Origin: Actinomycetota bacterium
Lineage (GTDB): Bacteria > Actinomycetota > Actinomycetes > S36-B12
Length of the DNA: 9,261 nucleotides
Reading direction: 5' to 3'
Assembly: GCA_027729865.1 (NCBI GenBank)
Contig: JAQCBM010000062.1
Span: 1 to 9,261 of the forward strand
In this document: positions 1-6,049 of the stretch, piece by piece
Position numbering within the stretch: the first letter of the stretch is position 1
Layout: every line of letters starts with the position of its first letter
Notes under the pieces: model-generated
Database searches by the model: none
What the model was told of the DNA's origin: nothing
What the model saw: the letters and a program-made list of their open reading frames with translations, nothing else
Position numbers and translations under genes: made by a program

Positions 1-544
1 GCGCCTCCCCCACCAATCTACGACCCCACAGGGCAAGGCGACCAGCAACGCGCGGGTCGGCAGCGATCGCCGTGCGGACCCGATCAACCACGAATGCCGA
101 TTGGCCGAGATCACCGCAAACATCCAGCACGAGTTCCCGGCTCGCCGGATCCACATAAGCCGCGATCTCTCGGTAGAAGTCGGTGCCGATGCCGTCCCCC
201 ACGTATGCCTTGACCAGTCCCTCGAGCCAATCGGCGGGTTTTGTGTGAGCGTGAAATTCGTCGATGGGCCGGCGGAACGGTTCCATCGCCTCATCCGGAT
301 CAGCTCCCAGTTCGACCAGACGCTGCCGAAGCGAAACGAAGTGCCGGTACTCCGCGGTAGCCATACCGGCGAGTGCGGCCTTATCCCCGACCCGGGGTGC
401 CATGGCCGCGTCGGCAGCCAACCGCTCGAACGCTACGAGCTCGCCATACGCGAGCACCCCGAACAAATCGACCAGGGCGGCTCGATACTCCGGGTCTGCG
501 AGCGCTCCATCGGAGGGCTCAAATGGTGTGGATCCATCGATCAT
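1..544 (-). CDS. MiaE-like ferritin-fold protein (3' end beyond window)
   Basis: This reading frame is open from an ATG at 544 to the left window edge, giving 181 codons with no stop, so the C-terminus is missing. The protein starts MIDGSTPFEPSDG and is largely helical. It carries candidate di-iron ligands of the ferritin-like fold: E35 and E40 in one helix and an E65-x-x-H68 pair in the next. It looks like the actinobacterial family related to tRNA-(ms2io6A)-hydroxylase MiaE (MiaE_2 type); from memory the mycobacterial counterpart is Rv3210c. Where a second E-x-x-H would be expected I see D145-L-G-Q148, so the metal site may be altered or incomplete. Actual tRNA hydroxylation is unproven for this branch. 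No Shine-Dalgarno is visible. A TACCCT hexamer 9 bases before the ATG may give a near-leaderless mRNA. The gene diverges from the helicase. Confidence 0.8.
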   Translation of the reverse strand, partial: MIDGSTPFEPSDGALADPEYRAALVDLFGVLAYGELVAFERLAADAAMAPRVGDKAALAGMATAEYRHFVSLRQRLVELGADPDEAMEPFRRPIDEFHAHTKPADWLEGLVKAYVGDGIGTDFYREIAAYVDPASRELVLDVCGDLGQSAFVVDRVRTAIAADPRVAGRLALWGRRLVGEA

Positions 545-721
545 GGTGGCGCCAGGGTAGCGATGGCGCGACGCATTGGGGCCCCTTGGGGATGCTGGCC
601 GCACGAGGCAGACCCTCGTACGGGTACAGTTGAGGGGTTACGGAACATCAGCTTCCGTCGTCGATCTCGGATCGACCCGCAACGCAGGCGCTCAGCGCGC
701 CTCACTTACCTGGGAGTTCCC
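545..721. promoter_or_regulatory. Divergent intergenic region and probable helicase leader
   Basis: This gap separates the ferritin-like gene from the helicase. On the plus strand TACAGT at 625-630, preceded by GGG, is a candidate -10, which would give a leader of roughly 85 bases. Inside that leader ACGGAA (640-645) and TTCCGT (653-658) can pair as a 6-bp stem with a 7-base loop. GGGGCCCC at 578-585 is a self-complementary block. The helicase frame is open through the gap, and an ATG at 563 has AGGG five bases upstream. However, the translated stretch is rich in Arg and Trp, uses a TTA codon, and has no counterpart in the N-termini of related helicases as I recall them. I therefore read it as untranslated. 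Confidence 0.4.
554..559 (-). promoter_or_regulatory. Possible -10 element of the ferritin-like gene
   Basis: On the minus strand TACCCT fits TANNNT and lies 9 bases before the ATG at 544. Transcription would start at or within a few bases of the start codon, which fits the lack of a Shine-Dalgarno sequence. No good -35 was found, so this is a weak call. Confidence 0.25.
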
Positions 722-2278
722 CTGAGCACCACAAACGACGACCTAGCAAGAACCGAAGCCCCGATCGCAGGCGCCCCGTCTACTGAGGCCCCGAACATTC
801 CTCCGACATTCGCCGCGCTCGGCGTCGCGCACCCCATCGTCGAGGCTCTGGCCGAACACGGCATCACTACCGCCTTCCCCATCCAGGAAATGTGCCTCGG
901 GCTAGCGCTCGAAGGCCGCGATGTGATCGGCCAAGCAAAGACCGGAACGGGCAAGACCCTCGGTTTCGGCATTCCTTTGCTCCAACGCATCGCCGCACCG
1001 GCAACGGATGCCTACGCTCAGTTGCCGACGGATGCAGTGGGTAAACCACAGGCCCTCATCGTGTGTCCCACACGCGAGTTGGCCCTGCAAGTGTCGACCG
1101 ACCTCCAACAGGCCGGCAAGAAACTCGGCGTCCGCGTGCTGTCCGTATACGGCGGCCGTGCGTACGAACCCCAGATAGATGCACTCCGGGCAGGTGTGGA
1201 TGTGATCGTTGGTACACCTGGTCGCATCATCGACCTAGCTACCCGCGGGGATCTCGATCTGTCGCACGTGCGCGAACTCGTCCTTGATGAAGCGGACGAA
1301 ATGCTCGACATGGGCTTCTTGCCGGACGTGGAGCGGATTGTGGCCATGGTGCCGAGCAATCGGCAGACAATGCTGTTCTCCGCGACGATGCCCGGACAGA
1401 TCATTGCGCTCGCTCGCCGGTACATGAATCAGCCGACCCATATTCGTGCAACCGATCCCGGTGACGACAACGCCACCGTGGATGCCATCGAGCAACATGT
1501 CTGGCGCGCCCACCCGATGGACAAGATCGAAGTCTTGGCGCGGGTCCTGCAAGCGAACGGTCGAGGTTTGGCCATCATCTTCACTCGCACCAAGCGCAAA
1601 GCGCAAAAGATCAGCGATGAACTCACCGAGCGCGGCTTCGCCGTGGGCGCTGTGCACGGCGATCTCGGACAGGGCGCACGCGAGCAGGCGCTGCGTGCAT
1701 TTCGTTCGGGCAAAGTCGACGTTCTCGTCGCCACCGATGTTGCTGCCCGCGGCATCGATGTTGAGGGCGTCACCCACGTCATCAACTACGAATGCCCAGA
1801 CGACGAAAAGACCTACCTGCACCGCATCGGTCGAACCGGACGAGCCGGCGCATCCGGTGTGGCTGTAACCCTCGTGGACTGGGAAGACATCGCGCGCTGG
1901 CAGATGATCGACCGTGCCCTCAAACTTCCGTTCAAGGATCCCCTCGAGACGTACTCGACGAGCCCACACATATTCACCGGATTAGGCATCCCCGAAGGGA
2001 CCACCGGCCGGTTGCCGAAGGCACAACGCACCCGCGAGGGTCTTGCAGCGGAAACCGTTGAGGATCTCGGTGAAACCGGCAAACGAGCCGGGAAGTCCCG
2101 ACGCGACCAAGACAAGCCCCAGCGCTCACGTGCGGAGAAGCCGCGTAAGCCCGAGCGAAGTGGTTCCGGCGGCGCACCCCGCAAGGCCGATTCGCAGGGC
2201 GAAGGTGGAGCGGACAAGCCGCGACGACGTCGTCGTCGAACCCGAAGCGGGTCTACCGATCAAGCAAGAACCGCCTGA
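722..2278 (+). CDS. rhlE: DEAD-box ATP-dependent RNA helicase
   Basis: This is a cytoplasmic superfamily 2 RNA helicase that unwinds short RNA duplexes with ATP. All core motifs are present (residues counted from 722): Q motif F52-P-I-Q55, motif I AKTGTGKT 72-79, PTREL 116-120, TPGR 165-168, DEAD 189-192, SAT 220-222, IIFTRT 285-290, ATDVAARGID 337-346 and HRIGRTGR 367-374. A lysine/arginine-rich disordered tail (about 450-518, with six arginines at 501-506) probably binds RNA nonspecifically. The 518-residue length matches the mycobacterial Rv3211/rhlE type. The start is inferred to be CTG at 722, because GGGAG (712-716) sits five bases upstream and no ATG, GTG or TTG lies nearby in frame. 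The alternative ATG at 563 would add 53 unlikely residues. The 3' end overlaps the convergent ParA gene by 19 bases. Confidence 0.93.
   Translation: MSTTNDDLARTEAPIAGAPSTEAPNIPPTFAALGVAHPIVEALAEHGITTAFPIQEMCLGLALEGRDVIGQAKTGTGKTLGFGIPLLQRIAAPATDAYAQLPTDAVGKPQALIVCPTRELALQVSTDLQQAGKKLGVRVLSVYGGRAYEPQIDALRAGVDVIVGTPGRIIDLATRGDLDLSHVRELVLDEADEMLDMGFLPDVERIVAMVPSNRQTMLFSATMPGQIIALARRYMNQPTHIRATDPGDDNATVDAIEQHVWRAHPMDKIEVLARVLQANGRGLAIIFTRTKRKAQKISDELTERGFAVGAVHGDLGQGAREQALRAFRSGKVDVLVATDVAARGIDVEGVTHVINYECPDDEKTYLHRIGRTGRAGASGVAVTLVDWEDIARWQMIDRALKLPFKDPLETYSTSPHIFTGLGIPEGTTGRLPKAQRTREGLAAETVEDLGETGKRAGKSRRDQDKPQRSRAEKPRKPERSGSGGAPRKADSQGEGGADKPRRRRRRTRSGSTDQARTA
2222..2235. repeat. 14-bp perfect palindrome in the poly-arginine codons
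   Basis: CGACGACGTCGTCG is self-complementary and encodes most of the six-arginine run near the helicase C-terminus (codons CGA CGA CGT CGT CGT CGA). It lies about 45 bases before the helicase stop and just downstream of the ParA stop. It is probably a by-product of arginine codon choice, but it could form a small hairpin in either transcript. Confidence 0.4.
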
Positions 2279-3033
2279 GCCAGCGCCCGGTAAGCACGAG
2301 CGCCAGCTGACCGTGGAGATGTAGCCAAGACACTGCGTCCCACCGCGGGTGCCTCAGCGAAACGAATGCTTCGGGGAATCGGCTCGAAAACCGGAACCTG
2401 ATAGCGCGGCTGGAGGTCAGCTAGAACTGCTTGTGCGTGCGCAGTGCGTCCATCGAACAAGGTGGGAACAAGCCCTGCCACCGTGAGTGTGGGGTTAGCC
2501 CAGCGACGCACATCGTCAATCGTTTCCATCAGTTGGCCCAAACCACGGTGAGACAAGGTCTCGCACTTCAGCGGCACAAGGACTTCGTCTGCGGCGACAA
2601 GTGCATTGATGGTCAGCAGACCCAGCGACGGTGAACAGTCGATCAGGATGAAATCGAAATTCGAACGTAAAGCGTTCACGGCCTTAAGCAGCGTGCGCTC
2701 GCGTTGGGAGTGCTGTGCAAGTGCGACATCCGCCTTCGCCACGTCCATCGTGGCCGGGATCAGGTGGACGCCGTCGTCGGTGAGCCGGATAGCGGAGCGC
2801 ATCGCCTCCGCGTGCAGCTCAGGGTCTGTGTCGGCAAGCAATACGGCGATCGACTCGCGATTGCCTAGGTCCTCAGGATCGATGCCCAAGGAGAACGTGG
2901 CACAGGCCTGCGCATCGAGATCGATCACGAGCGTGGATTTCCCGTGCTCCACGAGAGCGGCAGCCAACGTGACTGCAGTGGTGGTCTTGGCGACCCCACC
3001 CTTCTGGTTGGCAATCGCGATGACCCGTGCCAT
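2260..3033 (-). CDS. Soj/ParA-family ATPase without a neighbouring ParB
   Basis: This 257-residue protein is a complete ParA/MinD-type P-loop ATPase. It has the deviant Walker A KGGVAKTT (residues 11-18, with signature lysine K11), the switch segment VIDLDAQ (36-42) and Walker B FILIDCSPS (128-136). It is the length of chromosomal Soj proteins and has no N-terminal DNA-binding extension. No parB gene or parS-like site is visible, so it is probably not the main chromosome segregation ParA. From memory, Rv3213c occupies the same place next to the rhlE helicase in mycobacteria. ParA-like ATPases of this kind position cargo on the nucleoid or membrane; the cargo here is unknown. The ATG at 3033 has at best AGG three bases upstream, while a -10-like CAGAAT sits six bases before it, suggesting a leaderless mRNA. 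Confidence 0.9.
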   Translation of the reverse strand: MARVIAIANQKGGVAKTTTAVTLAAALVEHGKSTLVIDLDAQACATFSLGIDPEDLGNRESIAVLLADTDPELHAEAMRSAIRLTDDGVHLIPATMDVAKADVALAQHSQRERTLLKAVNALRSNFDFILIDCSPSLGLLTINALVAADEVLVPLKCETLSHRGLGQLMETIDDVRRWANPTLTVAGLVPTLFDGRTAHAQAVLADLQPRYQVPVFEPIPRSIRFAEAPAVGRSVLATSPRSAGARAYRALAQAVLA

Positions 3034-3041
3034 AGGCCTAT
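3032..3041. repeat. 10-bp palindrome over the parA-like start codon
   Basis: ATAGGCCTAT is a perfect palindrome that covers the parA-like start codon and touches the -10-like hexamer. A dimeric repressor bound here would block initiation, but no second copy is seen in the window, so an operator role is speculative. Confidence 0.3.
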
Positions 3042-3045
3042 TCTG
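3040..3045 (-). promoter_or_regulatory. Candidate leaderless promoter -10 of the parA-like gene
   Basis: On the minus strand CAGAAT is followed by AGGCCT and then the ATG at 3033. The six-base gap puts the expected transcription start on the A of the start codon. I see no convincing -35. The same bases read on the plus strand give TATTCT, so a back-to-back -10 for the divergent ATPase gene is also possible. Confidence 0.4.
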
Positions 3046-3095
3046 ATGGGATCAAGCCGCGATAGGTGGACTGAGGTGCAAAGGCAGGTGACCAC

Positions 3096-3482
3096 GTGAG
3101 CGTCACCTACACCTGGGAACTACCCCGCAATTCCACTGCGCCCGCTCAGGGGCGTTGGCACGTCCGCGAGGTCACGTCGAATTATCGGGAAGCGATCGAC
3201 GCGGAACTGGTTGTCACCGAATTGATCACCAATGCGTGGAAACACGGCGCAGGAGATCTGCCCATCACGCTTCGGGTGGAAGTCCGCGACGACGCAGTGC
3301 ACCTCGAGGTCTGCGGTGAATCGGCGAGCGATCCGATGCTGAACATGCGCGCTACCACTGATGAAGGTTCGGAACCGAGCGGAAGGGGCCTGATGATGAT
3401 CGACGGCCTCGCGAATTCCTGGGGATACGAACGCCATGGATCCAGCTTGTGCGTATGGGCTGATCTGCCTCATCTGGAATAG
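3096..3482 (+). CDS. RsbW-like ATP-binding regulatory protein (HATPase_c_2)
   Basis: At 128 residues this is a stand-alone GHKL ATP-binding domain of the anti-sigma-factor/serine kinase type, common in actinobacteria. The N box is clear (E42-L-I-T-N46-A, then H50-G51), and the G2 box reads S95-G-R-G-L99. The G1 position reads V-C-G74-E-S, where relatives usually have an aspartate (V-x-D-x-S) that contacts adenine. This may be a protein with weakened nucleotide binding, perhaps acting by partner binding alone. The partner (an anti-anti-sigma factor or sigma factor) is not encoded nearby. The GTG start is supported by AGGTG at 3086-3090, five bases upstream. The last 13 bases overlap the end of the convergent nuclease gene. 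It diverges from the ParA-like gene across 62 bases. Confidence 0.85.
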   Translation: MSVTYTWELPRNSTAPAQGRWHVREVTSNYREAIDAELVVTELITNAWKHGAGDLPITLRVEVRDDAVHLEVCGESASDPMLNMRATTDEGSEPSGRGLMMIDGLANSWGYERHGSSLCVWADLPHLE

Positions 3483-4321
3483 CCGACTTCCTGGGCCAGC
3501 CCGTCCCACGGTTGCTTACGGTCCATGAATCCTTGACCGACGGTGCAGACATCCCAGTGATCGCAGTAGCCACACAGTGCACTGGGTCGGGCGGGGAACA
3601 CGTCATCGCGTATCTGCTCGTCAAGTGATTCAGCGCTAACCTCAGCGCTCACCTCAGCGCCCTCCCACGTGTCCTGCGCAAGGACTATGTCCGACGCTAT
3701 CTGCGACACCCGATCAAGGTGGCGCTGGAGCGACTCCTGGGTGTGCGTCCACTGCACCACCTGGCCACTGGGTAGGTGGTGCAGTGAGACGCCGAAACAT
3801 TCCTTACCCAAAGCTCGCTGCACCATCAACGCGTACATCGATAATGCCTGCGATCCACGAACCTCGTCGGCGTCCGGAATCGACTTGCCTGTCTTGTAAT
3901 CGACTATCGAGTAGAGATCGCCGCTCGCATCTATGCGGTCGATGCGACCCTCCACGATGAAGCCATCTGCCTTGAAAGCCAAGGTTCGTTCCGAACTGAA
4001 CGGTTCGAATGCTGGATCAAGTGATTCCACGTACGCGGTCACCATCTCGACAGCCCTAGCGCGCCAATGGGAGGCTTGCTCGGGGTCCTTGAAGCCGGCA
4101 TCGATCCACACTCCTGACATCACGTCCGAGACCACATCTGGCGTCCGCTCATCGGGCCCAAGGTCGAACCATTCCCGCAAAGCGTTGTGAATAGATAGAC
4201 CAAACGAAAAGTGCGCCCACGAACGAGTAGAGCGACGATGCTCAACGTAGGTGTAGAAGTACCGGCGCGGGCAATCCACCCAGGCGGCCGCCTTACTAGG
4301 GGAAAGTTTGAGATACGTCAC
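3470..4321 (-). CDS. RecB/Cas4-type PD-(D/E)XK nuclease with Fe-S cysteines
   Basis: This 283-residue protein (from the GTG at 4321) has the layout of single-domain RecB-family exonucleases. It has a lone N-terminal cysteine C17 in D-C-P-R-R and H45 in an early helix. The catalytic residues are D128 in G-R-I-D and D141-Y-K143, followed by the Q158-A-L-S-M-Y motif. A C-terminal cysteine trio lies at C250-x2-C253-x5-C259. The four cysteines are arranged as in the Cas4/AddB 4Fe-4S cluster. It has no helicase domain, and no cas genes or CRISPR repeats are nearby, so a housekeeping DNA-repair exonuclease is more likely than CRISPR adaptation. The start at 4321 is chosen because TACTGT lies six bases before it. 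GTG at 4381 (with GGGA five bases upstream) would add 20 residues and leave only nine bases to the divergent gene. An acidic A-E-V-S repeat lies at 222-231. Confidence 0.85.
   Translation of the reverse strand: MTYLKLSPSKAAAWVDCPRRYFYTYVEHRRSTRSWAHFSFGLSIHNALREWFDLGPDERTPDVVSDVMSGVWIDAGFKDPEQASHWRARAVEMVTAYVESLDPAFEPFSSERTLAFKADGFIVEGRIDRIDASGDLYSIVDYKTGKSIPDADEVRGSQALSMYALMVQRALGKECFGVSLHHLPSGQVVQWTHTQESLQRHLDRVSQIASDIVLAQDTWEGAEVSAEVSAESLDEQIRDDVFPARPSALCGYCDHWDVCTVGQGFMDRKQPWDGLAQEVGYSR
3631..3666. repeat. Three imperfect 12-bp tandem units inside the nuclease gene
   Basis: CAGCGCTAACCT, CAGCGCTCACCT and CAGCGCCCTCCC follow each other directly. The first two differ at one base and the third has decayed. 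They encode the A-E-V-S repeat between the catalytic core and the cysteine trio of the nuclease. The unit is a multiple of three, so copy-number changes would keep the frame. Confidence 0.6.
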
Positions 4322-4327
4322 ATCGGC

Positions 4328-4354
4328 ACAGTAGATGCCCGGTCCGACGGTCAA
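4328..4354 (-). promoter_or_regulatory. Candidate leaderless promoter of the nuclease gene
   Basis: On the minus strand TTGACC (4354-4349) and TACTGT (4333-4328) are separated by 15 bases, and GCCGAT then leads straight into the GTG at 4321. The -35 and -10 both resemble the housekeeping consensus, although the spacer is short. If real, it supports 4321 rather than 4381 as the start. Confidence 0.4.
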
Positions 4355-4390
4355 TTCGCTTTCAAGTGGGATTAGTGCCACGGTTGTCCC

Positions 4391-5644
4391 GTGAGTGGAC
4401 GCATTGTTCTCATTGGCTCGGGCGAAACCTCTCCCACGATGGTCAAACTGCACCGCAGTCTTCTGGCCAGCACGCCCGACGGTGAACTGTCGGTGATCGA
4501 CACCCCCTTCGGATTTCAGGCCAATGCAGACGATCTGACCGACAAGATCCGCGAATACTTCGCGCAGTCTGTGGGATCGACCGTGACTCCAGCACCGTGG
4601 CGACGACGCGATGATCCGACCGCCGAGAGGGAGAAGACACTCGCTCTCTTGGGTCGATCGAGCTGGGTTTTTGCCGGTCCGGGTAGCCCGAGTTACGCGT
4701 TGAAGCAGTGGATCGACACCGGCGTTCCTCGTGCGCTGACCTCGGTGGTGGAACGAGGCGGAACCATCGTGTTCGGAAGCGCAGCGGCCGTCACTACGGG
4801 ATCTCACTCCCTGCCCGTGTATGAGATCTACAAGGTGGGCGATGATCCGTACTGGGACGAAGGTTTGAATCTGCTTGAGGCGACAGCAGGAATTACTGCT
4901 GCAGTCATCCCGCATTACGACAACCGTGAAGGTGGTCGCCACGACACCCGCTTTTGTTACGTCGGTGAGTTACGGCTGCTTCAACTGGAGCAGGCGCTTC
5001 CCGATGGTGTGGGCATCTTGGGCATCGACGAACACACGGCGGTTGTCATTGATGGCTCGACAGTGGAGGTACACGGGGCAGGATCGATGACCGCGCGCTA
5101 TCGGGATCGTGAGCAGATCATCACCGCAGGCGACTCAGTCTCGGTTGATCAACTGCGAGCCTGGCTTCGTGGCGACGGATCAACGCAGCGCGAGGCCACC
5201 GACGCCGCTCCGGTTACCCAGCAGCCGACCACGCCCGTGGGCAACACCGGCCCTTCGCTGCGCGGTGATGCCGCGGCACTGCGTAAGCAGTTCGACGCAG
5301 CAGTCGCTGCCGGCGACGTCGATCAAGCCCTCAGCGCCTGTTTGGAACTCGACGATCTCATTCACGCTTGGGCTGCGGATACCTTGCAGGGCGAGGATAA
5401 AGACATCGCGCGGGCAACCTTGCGAGCGATGTTGGTGGACTTAGCGGCCCTGAATGCCGCGCCGCGTGTGTCACCCCGAGACCTCCTCGATCCGATCGTC
5501 ACGGTTGTCCTGAATGCGCGGGCTCAGGCTCGGGCATCCAAAGACTTCGCCATGAGTGACCTACTGCGCGATGGGCTCTTGGCGGCGGGCATCGAGGTGC
5601 GCGATTCACCCGAGGGAACCGAATGGGAATTGCGCGAGAGCTGA
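4391..5644 (+). CDS. S51/amidotransferase-like protein fused to a CysRS C-terminal domain
   Basis: This is a 417-residue two-domain protein. Residues 1-235 resemble the cyanophycinase/peptidase E (S51) and type 1 glutamine amidotransferase-like fold. It opens with a strand and glycine turn (R4-IVLIGSGE12) and has a probable nucleophile elbow F128-G-S130-A-A. Further conserved-looking segments are PHYDNREGG (174-182) and GIDEHTA (211-217). A Pro/Thr-rich linker (about 262-288) leads to a helical domain at 290-417. Its end (A378-x-ARASKDFAMSD, then GIEVRDSPEGTEW 400-412) closely matches the tail of cysteinyl-tRNA synthetase. No HIGH or KMSKS motif is present, so it cannot aminoacylate. The substrate is unknown: peptidase, amidase or a nonenzymatic role all remain possible. 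GTG at 4391 is the first start after an in-frame TAG at 4373, and no Shine-Dalgarno is visible. It ends six bases before the convergent Nudix stop. Confidence 0.82.
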   Translation: MSGRIVLIGSGETSPTMVKLHRSLLASTPDGELSVIDTPFGFQANADDLTDKIREYFAQSVGSTVTPAPWRRRDDPTAEREKTLALLGRSSWVFAGPGSPSYALKQWIDTGVPRALTSVVERGGTIVFGSAAAVTTGSHSLPVYEIYKVGDDPYWDEGLNLLEATAGITAAVIPHYDNREGGRHDTRFCYVGELRLLQLEQALPDGVGILGIDEHTAVVIDGSTVEVHGAGSMTARYRDREQIITAGDSVSVDQLRAWLRGDGSTQREATDAAPVTQQPTTPVGNTGPSLRGDAAALRKQFDAAVAAGDVDQALSACLELDDLIHAWAADTLQGEDKDIARATLRAMLVDLAALNAAPRVSPRDLLDPIVTVVLNARAQARASKDFAMSDLLRDGLLAAGIEVRDSPEGTEWELRES

Positions 5645-5650
5645 CACCGT

Positions 5651-6049
5651 CTACGGTATGAGTCGCCACTCGCGCAGCGCCTCGAGCAATCCTTCGCTGG
5701 TATCCACGTCCCCCAGTTCCGCTATCTCGAAGAATCGGGCATCGGAGGCATCGTCACCAGCCACAACCGACTCAGTTGTCGGCGTAGTGCACACGAAATC
5801 ACGAATCACGTAGGTGTCGCCGGATGGTGCTTGACGCTGAACCGTCCCCACTTCGCGCTCCACTCGCACCACAAGACCCGTTTCCTCGAGCACTTCGCGG
5901 ACAACGCCGTCGATAGAACTCTCATCTGGCTCTTGGCGCCCACCGGGGAGCGACCATTTCCCTTGTGCCGGTGGATTCGCTCGCTGGACCAGGAGCAGGC
6001 GTCCGCTCTCGTCGAAGACGACGGCACCAACGCACGGAATGTCAGCCAT
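5651..6049 (-). CDS. Nudix hydrolase
   Basis: This 132-residue protein cleaves a nucleoside diphosphate linked to another moiety, using Mg2+. The Nudix box is complete: G37-x5-E43-x7-R51-E-V-L-E55-E56-x-G58-L. The approach S-L-P-G-G and the V-G-A-V-V-F start are typical of MutT-type proteins. Substrate (oxidised dNTP, ADP-ribose or a CoA derivative) cannot be read from the sequence. Its ATG shares one base with the acyl-CoA dehydrogenase stop (TGATG at 6051-6047) and has no Shine-Dalgarno of its own, so it is probably translated by coupling as the last gene of the operon. A CoA-related substrate is a reasonable guess from that context, nothing more. Confidence 0.92.
   Translation of the reverse strand: MADIPCVGAVVFDESGRLLLVQRANPPAQGKWSLPGGRQEPDESSIDGVVREVLEETGLVVRVEREVGTVQRQAPSGDTYVIRDFVCTTPTTESVVAGDDASDARFFEIAELGDVDTSEGLLEALREWRLIP

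Noticed and set aside
578..591. GGGGCCCC followed by TTGGGG as an operator or G-quadruplex
   Set aside because: Too few and too short G-runs for a quadruplex, and no second copy in the window to support an operator.
101..721. Upstream extension of the helicase frame to an ATG at 101
   Set aside because: Most of it (to 544) lies antisense to the ferritin-like gene, which has clear protein-like composition and family motifs. The extension shows no domain and is only an open shadow frame.
1235..1969. 244-residue minus-strand open frame inside the helicase
   Set aside because: Antisense to conserved helicase motifs, with no domain and no start signal; a shadow frame.
2260..3033. Plasmid or chromosome partition locus (parABS)
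   Set aside because: No ParB gene and no parS-like inverted repeats are present, and the neighbours are chromosomal housekeeping genes.
3470..4321. Cas4 from a CRISPR-Cas locus
   Set aside because: No CRISPR repeats or other cas genes occur in the window; the protein fits solitary RecB-family nucleases equally well.
4382..4942. Long N-terminal extension of the nuclease frame on the minus strand
   Set aside because: It is wholly antisense to the amidotransferase-like gene, and Cas4-like proteins begin close to the first cysteine; 4321 or 4381 is the realistic start.
5646..5657. Inverted repeat ACCGT/ACGGT at the fusion gene/Nudix junction as a terminator
   Set aside because: The arms leave only two loop bases (or a 4-bp stem with four), there is no T-run on either side, and it extends into the Nudix coding end.
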